From Phorcus lineatus (lineage: Eukaryota; Mollusca; Gastropoda; Trochida; Trochidae): a stretch of DNA of 64,000 nucleotides. A program made the position numbers and the translations under genes. The stretch's first letter is position 1. Each line of letters begins with the position of its first letter. Positions 47,094 through 62,000 of the stretch are shown one piece after another. The notes beneath the pieces were generated by a model. That model searched no databases and had not been told where the DNA came from. It saw nothing but the letters and a program-made list of their open reading frames with translations. The stretch lies in NCBI GenBank assembly GCA_921293015.1, contig OV121084.1:23812960-23876959 (forward strand), given 5' to 3'.

Positions 47094-50000
47094 CTGGAAC
47101 AATCAGTTTTACACATAACATGCAATTTTGCCTTGTTGATTTCAGAATTTACACAGATATACAATGTGGCCATTTAAAACAAATGAATAATTTTGTGCTA
47201 CCTAAGAGACCAATGAGGTGCCCTCTACTATAATGTTTTTACAAATTTGGTGCCCCAACCCTTCTAAAACTCTAATCATAACTCATATCCACCTTTAGAG
47301 TGTTTGTTCTGTGACATTTAGCAAATGCCCCTCGGAATGCTCACAATTTTTAAGCAAATATTGTAGATTGCCTTTCATTAAGGCTTTAAGATTATCCTTT
47401 ACTTACACAAGTCTACACTTGCAAACTTTAGGGCATAAGCTGTTTCTGGTAGAGGTAAGTATTTTGTGATAAATAAGTAAATTGTCACTTAAAGGGGGAT
47501 AAGATACAAGTCCAACATCAAATATTAATTGAAGATATTGATGAGAAAGTAAAGTAATTACAAAAGAAACAAACAAAATCAAATTAAATTCTCTTGAAAT
47601 GCCTTGGTGTGAACGCTGAAACTTAAATATATATAAAAACAATGTGAAGTCAGACAAGCCACACCTTCACGTGCCGTTCGGAAAAACTAAATAAGGTCAA
47701 GGTTACCAAAACAGACACCATCATTCACAACATCAACATTAAGGTAACCATTAAAATAATGTCAGGCTGACCAAAATGAACTGGACTGGGTGTCTTAGAG
47801 CAGCTTTATGTAAGACGTTTAAAGAGAATCCAGTAAATGGTTATTTTGAGATTGTGCTCACTAGGCAACAATGTACTCATAAATGAATGTCAAAGTTACA
47901 GACAAGTGTAGTCACTGTGCTGAAATAATGTGCAAAATACAAAAAGAAATCGGTCAACAGTTTTGAAGTTGTTCAATTTCTCTCCACTGCAGGTTTCTAA
48001 AAGGCCTGTGAGATTGGACAAGGCTGACCGTGTGCAATGAACCCACCTGGTTTTCCCCGCCGGTACAGAACTGTACCATGAGGTAGGAGTGCGTCTCCTC
48101 AATGCCAGCTGTCAGACACATCCCATTACTCACGATCACGCCTTTACGTCTCCACGACCACTCCTGCAAAATCCAACAGGACATTCTTATTGATTTGTAG
48201 CTCCCAAATGATACATGGTTACTTCCTTGATAGCATTTTCCAAGGTTTAAAAAGTCTTTAAACACTAAATTCCAACACCCTAAAACTTTGACAGAATGCT
48301 TTGACATTAGCCAATGGTCGTTTCAGGCCTGATGAGCTAAAAAAACATAGTTTTCACCAGCCAAATTTACTATTTTAGTCAAAAACTCACTTTTGCAATG
48401 CCACTAAATTGAACTTATTTTTTTTCATTTGTATGTCCTTCGAGAGTTTAAGTGATGGTGCTTGTGCACCTCATTAGAGCCACATTGTCATACACCCACA
48501 ATCTAGTAATTACACTGCCAATACTTACGGAATATACTTAACAATTGTATTTATCAACAATTGACAATTGAAAGCTAATGAAAACGAATATATTTGTTTC
48601 CTATTTGAAATTTACTTCATACCTTAAGCGATGTATGTATACTTTAACAAAATGATATCAAAAATGATTTACAGATGAAGTTAGCATAATATTCCTCTAC
48701 TGTCTATGTTCAGCCTCCCTTTGAACTGAATTAGTCAAGAGGTGTAGCACTTTTGTATACTAATTTCAGATAAAGGTATGACATATGCATTTCTTATTGA
48801 GTTTATCTCCATTATCTCAATATTGTGGGCAAGATCGCATGGAAAATTCTAAAAATGGTTCCCAAGAAAGGAAAATATTGATGTGAGTAATGAACCATAA
48901 GCCTAGGGTACTTTAAGATCGGCCTCTCACAAGTGAGCCAGTGACCTTAAAACATGAGACTGTCAGGAACTAATACATAAGTAACTGAGTAAGCACTACA
49001 TGGGGCTTACCTGTGAGTCCCTGTTTTCAGAGCAGGGGTGCAGCTGAATGAGGACAGGTAGCTGTCCAGGTGTGATGTCCATGCACCCGTTGTCTTGGTA
49101 GATCCGCCCGTATGCAAACTCATCATTCACAGGTAGTCTGCAACATTTGGTAAGGTATGGTGCATTGGGACAGAAATAGTTTAGAGAACATCCAATTGTG
49201 ATAACTGTTACATGACACGATGTGATGATGACAACATTTAGTATAATCATGATGAGGATATCATAGTACGAAAGTACCTTGACACCGAGATGTAAACAGG
49301 TAAAACGACATGATATGATGAATGTATATATGTAAACAGGTAAACTGACTTGATACAAAGACTGTATATATGTGAACAGGTAAATTGACTTGATACAAAG
49401 AATGTAAATATGTAAACAGGTAAATTGACATGATACAAAGATTGTATATATGTGAACAGGTAAAATGACATGATATGATGAAAGTTTTTATGTTGCAAAG
49501 TTAAAAACTACCATAATGTGGCAAACTCTTATAAATGGAAGGAAATAACAAATAAACAATAGTGAGGAAATAACCGAATAAATGAGAATCTTATACGATG
49601 GGGGTTTGCAATACAAATATGTGGGAAGTACTTACTTGAGTGATAGATTAAGCAAATGCCTGAAGGCTTATCTTAAATGTAGGATTACATCTTGATCTCA
49701 TGACAAAGGGAACATGACAGCATGACATGACAATTATTGTGTCATGAAGATGATTCACAACTGATCTGCAAATGATTCAAGCTGTCCATGCCATGGACCT
49801 CGACTCACTTTAGCTCCGGGTACACATTATCCAGGTACCAGCGGAATGAATTACACTTCAACCTCTTCCTCAAGGCCTTACGCTCCTGTACACTGGAAAC
49901 ACACACAGGGAATAGGATAATACATATATATTGCTTTACCATAGTGGTCTTTAAAACCTTCATATAGTGTTAGAAAACTCTACCTTCCAGTTGTAATCTC

Positions 50001-53000
50001 TAGCGGGATAAGAACCCAGACCCTTAGAGTCAGGCAAAGGTTTTGACCCATAAAATTAAAAGAATCTGTACAATTGCACATAGTGTGAACCTAAAATATA
50101 ACAATGTCCCATTTGTTCCCACACTTAATGGCACATTTATCTTATCTACAAAAGCAATTGTGATCAGAAGGAAACAATTTGACAATGTCCACTTACTTGC
50201 CGTACGCTTGCATCCTGGCGGAGGGTCGTGCAGAGTAGTAGAACCTCTTGTAGTCATCCATCCACACCTCTGCTGTCCGCCGCGTGTTTCTGAAGATTTG
50301 GTATTGAACAAATACATTGAACCCCTTATAAACAATCAGAACATTTCTGTTTAAAGTTTCCTGCTATCATGACAGGATGATATTCTGACAAACTAAGCTC
50401 ACTACCATACTGGAGAGAAGTTGACAGAAAATTTGACAGGTTGCCATGCCCATATGTGATGGAGGTTAAAGGCCGGGATCCAAACCTCCAAAAAACCCAT
50501 GGGTTTCTTATCTTTGTCATCTTTACTCTGATTGGTTGATTCCATAAACAGAAGATATAATCAGTGTTTGAGTGACGGGGTAGTAACGTTTTTTTTGGTG
50601 CCTGGGAGAGCTCAGCAGGGTCAAAGGTTACAAAACTTTACTACAACTTGTGGCTGGTAGTAGACTATTCAGTTTCAGTGCATAATAATCAGGAAAAAGA
50701 CCCATAAGTTATAAAACATGAAGTTTGATTTTATGTGATAAGCTGATAGTATCATCAGTATATTAAGTTTTATATATTAAATGAGATGACCAACACTAAT
50801 TTAATGAAATCTTTAATTAAAGAATTAACTATAGGCCTGACAAGGAACTGTATTTGTTAACATTTTGTTAAAAATTGTTTAAAACAATCATAGTCTTATA
50901 ACAATGTTTGGATATATTTGAAGTGAATATTTCACTATTATTGACAAAAGTTATACAAAATTGTCTAAATCCATTTCCTGTCACAATAATCATTTCATAA
51001 CCTTACTCATTAGTCTCTAAAGCTTATTCCCACAACCACAACTAAATATTTGGGGGACATGTGGGATGGGGGGAGGTTTTGATTTCCCCGTCAGGCTGGG
51101 AAGGCAGTGAAATCTGACACTGTGAATGGATCTTTTCCTCCACTAGCAGACTTGTTTGGTATGGTAATGATAAGAATCTAGTCACGTGACATTTACAGAG
51201 TTAATTCAGATTTGGAAACAATAATGAAGTAAATGCAGTCAAAGTACTCTTTTGGTTTTTAGTTTGGATCAAACATGTTTAAGAATTCCCCTTCTTTGAA
51301 GTGTCAAGGATATATTGTGTAAATATGATAACTTTCCGGTAAGATGATTTTGATTAATTGCACTTTGAACATAGGTACCCTAAATTTTTCCCTTCTAGGT
51401 GTAGTTTTTTCAGGTCAACTGGGCCACGCCAACACCGTGTATAGTGGCGGATGCCGGCCTTTAAGAGGAAATGAAGGAACTTGAGTGTTCACAGAATAAA
51501 TATATTATTTTGAAAATTTGAGCTTCCTATGCCAATATTGCCCATATTTGAGGGAAGATCAGAAACAAATCTACAAACTTGAAGGTGCAAAGTGCCTCCC
51601 CACAAAAGTTTGGGTGTTCAGCAGTTCTGGAGGAGAAGTTTATCTGCATGCAGACACAAGAAAAAGGTCAATGCTGTCATTGAAACAGAGGAAGACACAG
51701 AAGAAGAGCTGGAGGATGAATATATAAGCAGTGTTACCTTTTCATCCTGTCATAAAGTGGGTGATGACCCAACCAATGAAATATATGCTGAAATGTTAGT
51801 TGAAGATCATCAACCTGTAAAATTCCAAGTTGACTGTGGGGCGACAGTAAATATCCTTCCAAAGAATTACCTGCCTTCAAAAAAAAAAATCACGAAAACA
51901 CGAAATGTGTTAAAAATGTGGAATGGATCACAGGTGTGTCCTGATGGCACAGCCAGGCTCAATATAAGAAATCCTGCTAATCTCAAGCTCTACAGCGTTG
52001 AGTTTGTGATTGCAAGTGATCCAGATGTCGGTCTAACACCCCTGCCAGGTGCAAAAGCAATACAGCAAATGAACATTTTGACAGTGAATGCATCCAATTT
52101 CAAACAAGTTAGTGCTATGAAAGCAGGAACGCAGACAACAGAAGAGAATAAACCTCCTCAGAGTGAACAGAAGAAGGTCAATGAGTGCAATGCAGAAGTA
52201 TGACGCAGAAATCAAATACATCTGTCAGACACTTTATCAAGAGCTTACCATTCAACTCTATTGTTCTCTTAAGGTCGGTAACTAAGTTGATCACCGTGTT
52301 TTGCTTGTGCTCAGGTGGTAAGTTTAATTAATACAGGTGTTCAACTAACTTACTCACCTGTAAACAAGTACTAAGTTTGAACTAGTTGTTTCTTATAGTG
52401 AAGATTATTCGTAAAATAACTTGTACTTTAGAACAGGAAAATCTTCAAAGAATATTTATGATACCGGGGATCGAACACATACAGCTGACTTATAGATGAT
52501 ATTTTAATGAACAAATGATTTAGATATTTTTAAGTGATAGGATTGAGTTATACATGGTTAATTTTGTAAATCTACAATGTCTACATCTCTAATTTACATT
52601 TTGAGATTTAGTTTTTCTTTGGTTACCCTGGTGTTTTTGACACTGGTTATACTTTCTGTTATTTTGCATGTATATTTCAGCATGCTCCACGTGCGGCGCA
52701 ATTTCCTCAGGATTCTGTCACCTACCGTATTTACGTCCCGGGATCACAATTCGCACATGCCTAGATGTTCCAATTCATGCACACCTCCAATTTGGTTGGT
52801 AACTATAACATACCTTCAGACAGTTGATGAAGAGAAAACAGATACATTCAGTCAGGTAAACATGGCAAAATATCTTCCAATCACAGAAACAAGGCTTAAA
52901 GAGATCAGGGAATATACAGAGAGGGATGAAACCCTGGAGAAGCTGAAGGAAGTTGTCCTCAGTGGTTGGCCTGACTTAAAAGAATCATTGCCATTTCAAT

Positions 53001-56000
53001 TGTACCCTCAGTTCAACTTTAAGGATGAAATCACACTTCAGAATGGTCTTGTGTTCAGAGGAGAAAGATTGATAATTCCTCAGAGTCTTCGAGCTACAAT
53101 GAAAAAAAAGATCCAGTCTTCGCAATTGGGGAAAGAAGGCTGTCTGCGACGGGCACGAGAAAGCCTATATTGGCCCCACATGTCTGACGACATAAAGCAG
53201 TATATCAGCTCTTGTGAAACATGTTGCAAGTTCCAGGCAGCACAGCAGAGAGAGACGCTTCTGCCAGCAGAAATGCCAGAGAGGCCATGGAAAAAAGTAG
53301 CAACAGATTTGTTCATATATCAGAATATATTCAGAATATCTCATCACAGTGGATTACTATAGTAATTTCTGGGAGGTAGAATGTCTCTCAGATACAAAGT
53401 CAAGTACAGTCATACACAAGTTGAACGCCCATTTTGTTAGATAAAGGATCCCTGACCAAATAGTAAGTGACAATGGACCTCAGTTTGTTTCTGAAGAATT
53501 TCACAAGTTTATTGTGCACTGGGAAGTAGAGCATCTGACATCGAGTCCTTATAATAGCCAGGCTAATGGGAAGGCTGAGTCAGCTTTAAAGACAGCTAAA
53601 AGACTAATGAGGAAGGCTAAGAGTAGTGGCAATGACCAGTACATGGCCATCCTGGACTACAGGAACACACCGACAAGGGACTTGGGTCGAGTCCAGTACA
53701 GAGGTTAATGAACAGGAGAGCTAAAACGAAATAGGGTTCACTTGAAGATGGCACAACAGATCTTTGGGCACAATACTCTCTTGACCGAACATCCTCAGAG
53801 CAGACACAAGCAACAATGCCTAGAAGTGATGACCAATCAAGCCAGACAACGCCGAGAAAACTTACACCACAGAGTGAGATGTCGCTGATGAGAGCTGTAG
53901 AGAGATGTTACAATATAATTATTAATAATCAATTTAAATAATGCTCCCTTTAAGTCCTAATGACCGGACATACGGGCAACTGTAAAAACATGGCTGAGAA
54001 GTAAATCTATGTTGTTGCGCACTCGCTGTTTGTTCTCTGATTTAAGAAGCTACAAGTTATTGAAACAGCGGTAGGCAACTATAGTGACGTCACGAAAAAT
54101 GGCTTTATGACATCACAGACAAGAACATACGGTAACTATGGGTAAAAAACATACATATGGTACTTTAGACTTCACATGAATATAAACTTACTTCATATAA
54201 GTGTTTGAGTTTCCCTCAGGGAAAGTGTACGGATGTCGTTTACGGAACACATGGCCAATCCGACTGCATGGAATGATCTCCAACTGTGCCCCACACATCC
54301 AAGCTCGGAATGACAATTCTGTATACGGTAAAAAATCTGTTCAACACCTGTTTCCTTATATAACAAGAAGTATAAAAATATTGTTAAGAATATTCCCGTT
54401 TTATTTAATTTTGTATGAAAATGAACAATTGTAAAATAATGATCTTAACATTTTGAAGCAATTGAAGCAAAGGATCATTGCTGATGTCACGTGAGAATTT
54501 AATGATGTGATGAGGTTACAATATCAAAGTTTTTCATCATCAAGTAATGACATCACAATGCTATGACATCACTACACTGAGAGTCTTAGAGTAGTGCAGT
54601 GTTCAGAAATACACATTTTTCACCGAATCGAAATGAAAAATGATTTTGGACGATTAATAGAATTTCACCCTCGTGTCTTCTGATATCAAATATAACAATA
54701 CTCGTTAAAAAAAATAGTATAAATTTCCTTGAGAACCCCGAATGTTTGTAACTTTTATCAACTCGTGTTGATATATTTGATTTCAGAAGACACTTGGGTG
54801 AGATTCTCTAATTTTCGCATTTTCAAAAAAATATAATACTTTTCTTGCCAAATGCTATGTATATCACATCTCATTCTAAAGTTTATTATTTTCACCAGTT
54901 TCCTACCAAAGTTCTCTCCACCCCAGATATCCATTTTTGTGTCATACTTCCCAAGAGTGTAAAACCACGCCTTCTTCACACTGAATACTCCACCTGGCAG
55001 CACTGGAGTTCTGAAATACCAAGAACATTTATCAGCCAAAGATACAAGAGGTGGCACTGGGGTTGGGTCATAACAACAGATCATATCAAGTGTACATATT
55101 ACTCCCCTTTCAATACAGTCACCAACTTTCAATAGAAATGTGTCTTAGCTTATAAATGAATTGAAATTGAAACATGAACAATTAAAACACAGTTAGATCA
55201 CTTTTTTATAGTCAAAATACAGACGATATCAAACTCAATTATTGAAACCCGTTAGAGATTTAAAAGTAAAGGGAGATAATGTCGCATATTCATGTTAAAT
55301 TACAGATGGACTCTAACGATTCTCTCCCTTATTTATGATACCAATTCCATTTTACGAAGCAAAAATGCTTTTTCTGTAAAGATGTGATACCTACTTTAAA
55401 GGGTCGGTCTGTTTCATACCAACAGAGGAAAGGGGTGTGTCCTCCCACTTAAAGTGCAGGCTCCAGTCAAAACCTTCAACAGATAATGACACAATATGAA
55501 CACTGTAACAAATTACTTATACTGATGTGCCAAGAGATACTTTGAATAAACAAAATATTCGAAAATGGAACAAATGTCCTTACTGAAAAAACAATCTCTT
55601 CAACCTGTCATCATAATGGTGGCTAATGTTAATTTGAACTTAACAAAAATGGCTCTGAAGCTCATCAGGCTCAACACTAAATATTTTTATTTTTATCATA
55701 AGTTTTTTTACTTGTTACAGTTTCTTTGAATAAATATTAAAAAATTATAAAAATGCTACAAAATTTGAAGACTTTGAGATATCTTGTTGATAGGAATCTG
55801 TACAGACACAGATTACACAATCCCCCTTTCTGTGTCGCCGCAGGGGACAACAGGTTACTTCCCTGAGTATAGTGTATACAAGACACATTAACAAGATGAA
55901 AGCTTTGAAACTTTGTAGATGATTAAAAAAGACAAGGATATAGAACACAGCCTTGCTCACCTCCTTTGAGGATATTGGACACGGCATTGTACTGGAAGGT

Positions 56001-59000
56001 TTCAATGTCTATCACATCTATCACAGGGGTCACTATACTGGACGGAGACTGAAATTCAAGTTTTTAATTTTCCTCACAAAATGACAAGATCTAATAATGA
56101 ACCTTGAACCCTAACAACCTAACAACCTAACAACCTAACAACAAGCCTTTTGTATTTGTACAGATAAATTCTGTTAAGTAAAAACAGGAGGCAAAATCCA
56201 TATCAAAATTGTTCAGCTTATCTGTTCTAGCTTGGCATATTTTTGGTAGCAAAATAAATATTGGACAAGATGGTTTTGATGAAAAGATAGTGAGGAGATA
56301 CGGAGGGAGCACAGTGCTTTATATAACTCACATGTAATCCTGCTTTCCGCTAAACTAAACGGTATTCCAAAGATAATTCCATTGATTGTGGAATACTTTG
56401 ATTTTTTTAATCAAACTTTTGTTTCATTTCAATAAAACTATTAGTAGAGGTTATGCATAAATTTTACAAAATAAGTTGGAGAGCTTATATCCAACAATTG
56501 CTGAATTATGTTATAGGTTAAACAGCATAAATCATTTAGACCCTTTACATCAACTTCAATGCATTAACAACATTCAGACAGATTAAGTATCTTTAAACCT
56601 TTTTTGTTGGTGTATTTAACACAGGCTTACATTGACAATCCTCTGCAGAAGTGGCTGCAGCCAATCAACATTCACCTCACAGTGAGAGTCAAGGAAGGTC
56701 AGGATGGAACTTGTTGCTAGGTTGGAACCCTTCACTCGCGACCGAATCAGACCTGCGAACACAAGGTGCAAAGAGACAAATGTAGATCATCTAAATGTAA
56801 CAATATCATCGTACTTCTGCTTTATCTAACAAAAGCCACATGTCATCACTAAACTGCCGGACAAAGAAGGACAGTTCAAAAGAACGTGGATTTCAGCAAA
56901 TGGTTATGACTTTAAAAAATCATTTAAGAAATTATCTTCAATGGTTGAAACTTTAAACTTTTAATCTATCAAAAAATCACTGATATCACTTTGACCGTCA
57001 ATATTGAGAGTGATGTCGTTGGCAATTTTCTTACACAGCTGATTTGATCACGCATCCATGTTTTAGACCTACAGTTGAGATTGTAAATGATACTGTAGAC
57101 TTTGTGACCATAAGGTTTTTTTCAGTCTTTACTTTGTTCAAATTTCAAGACAAATATCAGGTCACCTACAATAGGACCAAGGGCTCTAAAGCTCATCAGT
57201 CTGTACAGTTTAGGCTGGGGCCATAGTAGTATGATTCTCACTAGTCAAGGAGTATGAACATTTCAGCTGTTCATACCTTTTGCTTTGGAGCAGAAGTTGT
57301 AAAAAAAAGTTTTTAGGTTAATCCCCTGTGGCCCATGTAAGGGGCCTTTGGTCACCAAATCAATACATTACAATATATTAATACAGCTATGTAAAATATG
57401 AACTTTTGCATTGTTTGGGTTGCCTGAATATGGGAATTAGGTATTGAAAAGTTGAACATGAAAAAGGATATTAAATTGTATTTATTTCATTTATATTGTT
57501 TACTCACCTTCTCGTTTTTGATTGCGGACAAGTTTGATTTTTGGTATCACAGTTAGCAAAGCACCATCATCAGCTGAAATGGATCATTGATTATCAATTT
57601 ACCAAAAATGAAGGGGAAATAACAAAACTTTTGGTTATTAACACAGCAATGTCCCCGATAACAAGGCAGAATCAAATCAGATGTATTTCTAGTTTATATC
57701 ATTTGGTCTCATTACAGATGTGGTTTTTAGATTGCATTATTGAAATGTATAATGAGTTTTAGTGACCTAGAAAATTTATATGTCTATATGGTCACTTTGA
57801 AAATAACAAGGCATCCATAAACTAGTATGAAGCTCATGTTATACCAAATGAATGTCTGTGTGACCATGACAATTAGGTAAAGGTCACCAAAATCAGCTGG
57901 TGACTTCATAAACTCCAGATCATCACCAAACTGGAAGGATTCAGATCCAACAGAGACAATAAACATTCTTTTCACAAAAATTGGAAAAGGGAGAAAAAAG
58001 GCATATTCACCTTGAAAATAAGGTCATGGTCTCCAAAATCAACTGATATCTTCATTAAGTTTGTAAGATGGTCGTGTTAACAGAACCATGACATACAGAT
58101 ACTGATGTTTCTCATTTCATTGAGGGCAATCAGCACTTCAATGTGTTCCGACCTTAATAGAAATATTTCTTTGGTCAATGTTAGATTCTTAAAATATAAT
58201 GAAAGAAACATAAACAATACTTACGGTCATCACTGAAATCATCGACCAGTATTATTTCCTGTACAAGATATAGTGGTGTCCTTGTAAGAACGCTGGAAGT
58301 AAAAGATTCATTTTGTACTTCTTCAAAGTATGTTCATTTCATGAAGTAAGATTATAAGTAAACTCATTATTGAATTACAATTGTTCCTATGTTATCTATC
58401 TTAACAAGGCCCCACCCATCAGTTGGTCAATCATGGCAGCATAAGTAGCCAAAGTTTTCAATTATGTATGTAACCTTAGATACTGCTTATAAATTAAAGC
58501 TAATTGTAAGAATACAGAGACTGGAGAAACTTGTATTGATAACAAAATGACGAAGTTGCAAAACATGTAACATAAAAATAAAATCTGTATGAAAAGTATA
58601 TTTGAAAAGAACAACATCATTTGTTGATTACTATATAGAATTTTAAGTCTTCAGAAATGTTGTAAATCTCATCTACTTAAATGAAATATTATAATTGTGC
58701 ATAATGTTTGAGCAAACCCTCAGATTATAATCCCTCAAAGGCATAATTAGACCATCTTGTTTATATATTCTATGAATACCAAAAGCTTGGACAATTAGCT
58801 ATGCAGACTAAATATGAAACGTTTCCTTATCATATGCAACTTCATCATAGTTCTAGCAAATAAATTATTCAAATACCAAGAACCTTTGACTATAACTGAT
58901 GATGTTATAATCCATCACTACGTAACTGGGGGTTTAATAAATTATTAAAAATATTATCTATCAATGAAATCAAAATATCATTCAGATTTAACAACTACAA

Positions 59001-62000
59001 TAAATCTTTTTATATCAACATGTGATTACAATTGTTCACCTGATGATTGTGCGCAATAGGGCAGACCGAGCCTCATTGTGGAAAGTGATGATGATGCTGG
59101 TTGGGGGAAGTTTCTTGAAGCTGTAGTCTACATTTTTACAGCTGCAACATTGATCAGACTTAGATGAGATTAAGATTAAGAACAAAGGTATTCAAAACCG
59201 AACATAACGCCATGATTTACAGCCATGCACTGTTAAGAAATGTTATAGTATGACATTGTATAATTTCATTCTTTTAATGTTTAAATCTGGTATAGTTAAT
59301 GGTGAGAAATTTAATGCTATGGTGAGAAATATCATGGTATTGTGAGAAATTATATATTATGCTTATAAACGTATGGGGTGATATGAATTATGTGGTATAC
59401 TATGAAATGTTATTATATGTTATACAATGAACTGTAATTGTATGGTATACTATGAAATACAATGGTATGGTATACTATGAAATGTTATCATATGTTATAC
59501 AATGAACTGAAATTGTATGGTATACTATAAAATACAATGGTATGGTATACTATGAAATGTTATCATATGTTATACAATGAACTGTAATTGTATGGTATAC
59601 TATAAAATACAATGGTATGGTATACTATGAAATGTTATATGTTATACAATGAACTGCAATTGTATGGTATACTATGAAATGCTAATGTCTGTGAAGATTG
59701 GTAGTGAAATGCAATGGTATGTGATAGATGTACAACTGATACTAAAATATGCTTAGGATGAAATGCTATGGTATATATTCAAATTCTGCACGTTATGCTG
59801 TGAAATGCTCTTTAGTGAGATCTTACGGGTTAACATGATTAACTTTTAAATTTTATGGTGTACCAATAATGAAAACTGTTGAATGCTATTTAATGCTTTT
59901 TGTACGAGACATAGGAATATTGCCATGATAATTCTTTGCTGAGAAATGTTTTGAAATGTGATGTGATAAGGCTATAAATTTTTGTGGTATGTTATGCAAG
60001 AATTGCTATGATGTGCTATGAAACTCTTGGTATGTTATGACATATTATGGTAGGCTGTGAAATGATACAGCATGCTTAAAATGCTATGGTATGTTAAGGT
60101 TAGAAAGCAATGGTTTGCTTTGATATACTTTGGCTTTTTTCCTAGTGTTCGTATGAAAAGACCTTTAGGTATATGTTATATGTGAATACACCATGGACTG
60201 ACATTTGACAAATACATCAATTGTGTTCAAACATAATTGGCCATCATCAACTTCTTCACAATTGTTTTGAATTGACATTTACTAACTATCCCAACTATAG
60301 TCATTATCAACTGGAACCTGGGTGATTCAATTGCACTTGACCAATGTGAGAAGAATGACTGCCTGACACCCCTAATTTGGTTTCTTTAACTGTCCATTCT
60401 GCATTTCAAAAATAATTTTTTTTTGCTTTTTATACACTGACATAACACAACTTCCTTTCAAGTTCAACTATTGATAGTACTTGAAGAAACTCGTGTAGAA
60501 AATCACTGAAGTAAGGAGCCTGCATGCAGCTCACATATGAAGACTTCCTATACATGCACCAGAAGCTTTAGCTCCTCATGGCTTCCTCTCAGCTGTACAA
60601 TCAATCACTGTACTCAAATTGATCTATTGATCAATCAATTCAGGATAAATCAATAGAACGTAGGTCTTGTCAGAATTCAAAGAAAGAACTTTTTTATCAG
60701 AAAACCTTACACATATAAGCTGAACATTACAAGGTGGCCTTTCAATGAGACCTTCTCACCTGGCATGCCTGACGTCAGGGATGGAGCGGTCAGGCGGAAC
60801 ACTGTCGCTGGTGACGAGGTTGAAGGCATGTCGCTTCAGGGGGAACCTCAGGTCGTCCACACCCAGCACACCAATATAGTTCTTGTAACTCAGAGACTTG
60901 GGATCAAAATATGCCTGCAGCGATACCAACCAATTATGTCTTTACCTGGTGGAAACTTAGCTGAATATTTCATATCTTGTTTACACCTGTTGGTTGGATT
61001 GTGAGCAATAGACCATTCTAAATGTGTTTTTTTATAGGAATCAAAATTTAATTGCCAATCAATAATTGCCACTAGCTTAAGATATGTGATCTATCTATAT
61101 CTATTCAAGCATGATTTAAACAAAGTCCATTTAAAACTTGGAATGTTGTGTTGTTAAGCATAATAGCATAATATACAAACATTCTATTCCTATATTTACT
61201 CTCAAAATAGTTCTGTGTCATACTTTCCCTTGACAAACTGACCAATCCAAAATATGAAAATTCTGCCTCCTTTAGTGATCAATTCATTATAAATGTATAT
61301 AGTATTTCTTTTTCACATTCAATTTGAACCATATCAATGGCTGACAGTTGTCTGACTTTCGGGAGTGTTCATATATTTGGGAAGGCTATGTACTATCATT
61401 TTCATAACAACATTAAGTAATAATTCAAAGATATCACTACAGTATGATAACTAGAAAATAAGATGAAAGTGATGATTGTGGTAATGAGTCAGATCTAGTT
61501 TTTATTGTATGATGACACAAGTTGGGTACATTACCTGACCAACAGTGACCAGTGACCATTCAGCAATACAAGAAAATTGTCAACTTACATCAGAGGGGAT
61601 AGTATCATCCTTAAAGCTTATCCTAACATTTAACTATACCTTAGGTTAAAAAGTTTCTATTTGGCAAAAGCACCAAGTACACACAAGGATAGACATCTTA
61701 TCAAGACTAATCCCATTCCATTTATTGTGCAAGATCTTTTTAAAAATAACTAAGTCTTGTACTTTATTACAGAAATAACATTATTACAGTAGTCAAGCAC
61801 ATAATGTTATCAAGAAACCTTGTCATTTGAGAGAATATTTTGCAACATTTGTGATAAATGCACAATACAGTCTTCTTCAGATCAAACAAAATGATTATTT
61901 ACATCTTTAGCAAAAATGAACAGAACATTTAAGTCTCGGAAAGTTTTTGAGGAGAGATTGATGTATTGTAACCATTATTTACTTCATATATTATGTAGTG

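Larger units (their letters stand above)
50290..54191 (-). other. Long GALNT intron (3.9 kb)
   Basis: It contains the gypsy relic at about 51.5-53.9 kb on the plus strand. The rest is AT-rich with nothing else recognised; the ORFs near 50030-50520 have no coding features. Confidence 0.85.
54319..59039 (-). other. Introns between central GALNT exons
   Basis: The introns at 54319-54906, 55011-55394, 55474-55960, 56049-56630, 56753-57507, 57574-58224 and 58293-59039 are each 0.4-0.8 kb and AT-rich. Apart from a short CCTAACAA repeat, nothing is recognised. Their even small size contrasts with the 3.9-kb and 3.1-kb introns that hold repeats. Confidence 0.8.

Noticed and set aside
49247..49498. 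Minus-strand ORF with repeated YLFTYI-type residues
   Set aside because: By-product of the 40-bp minisatellite in a GALNT intron.
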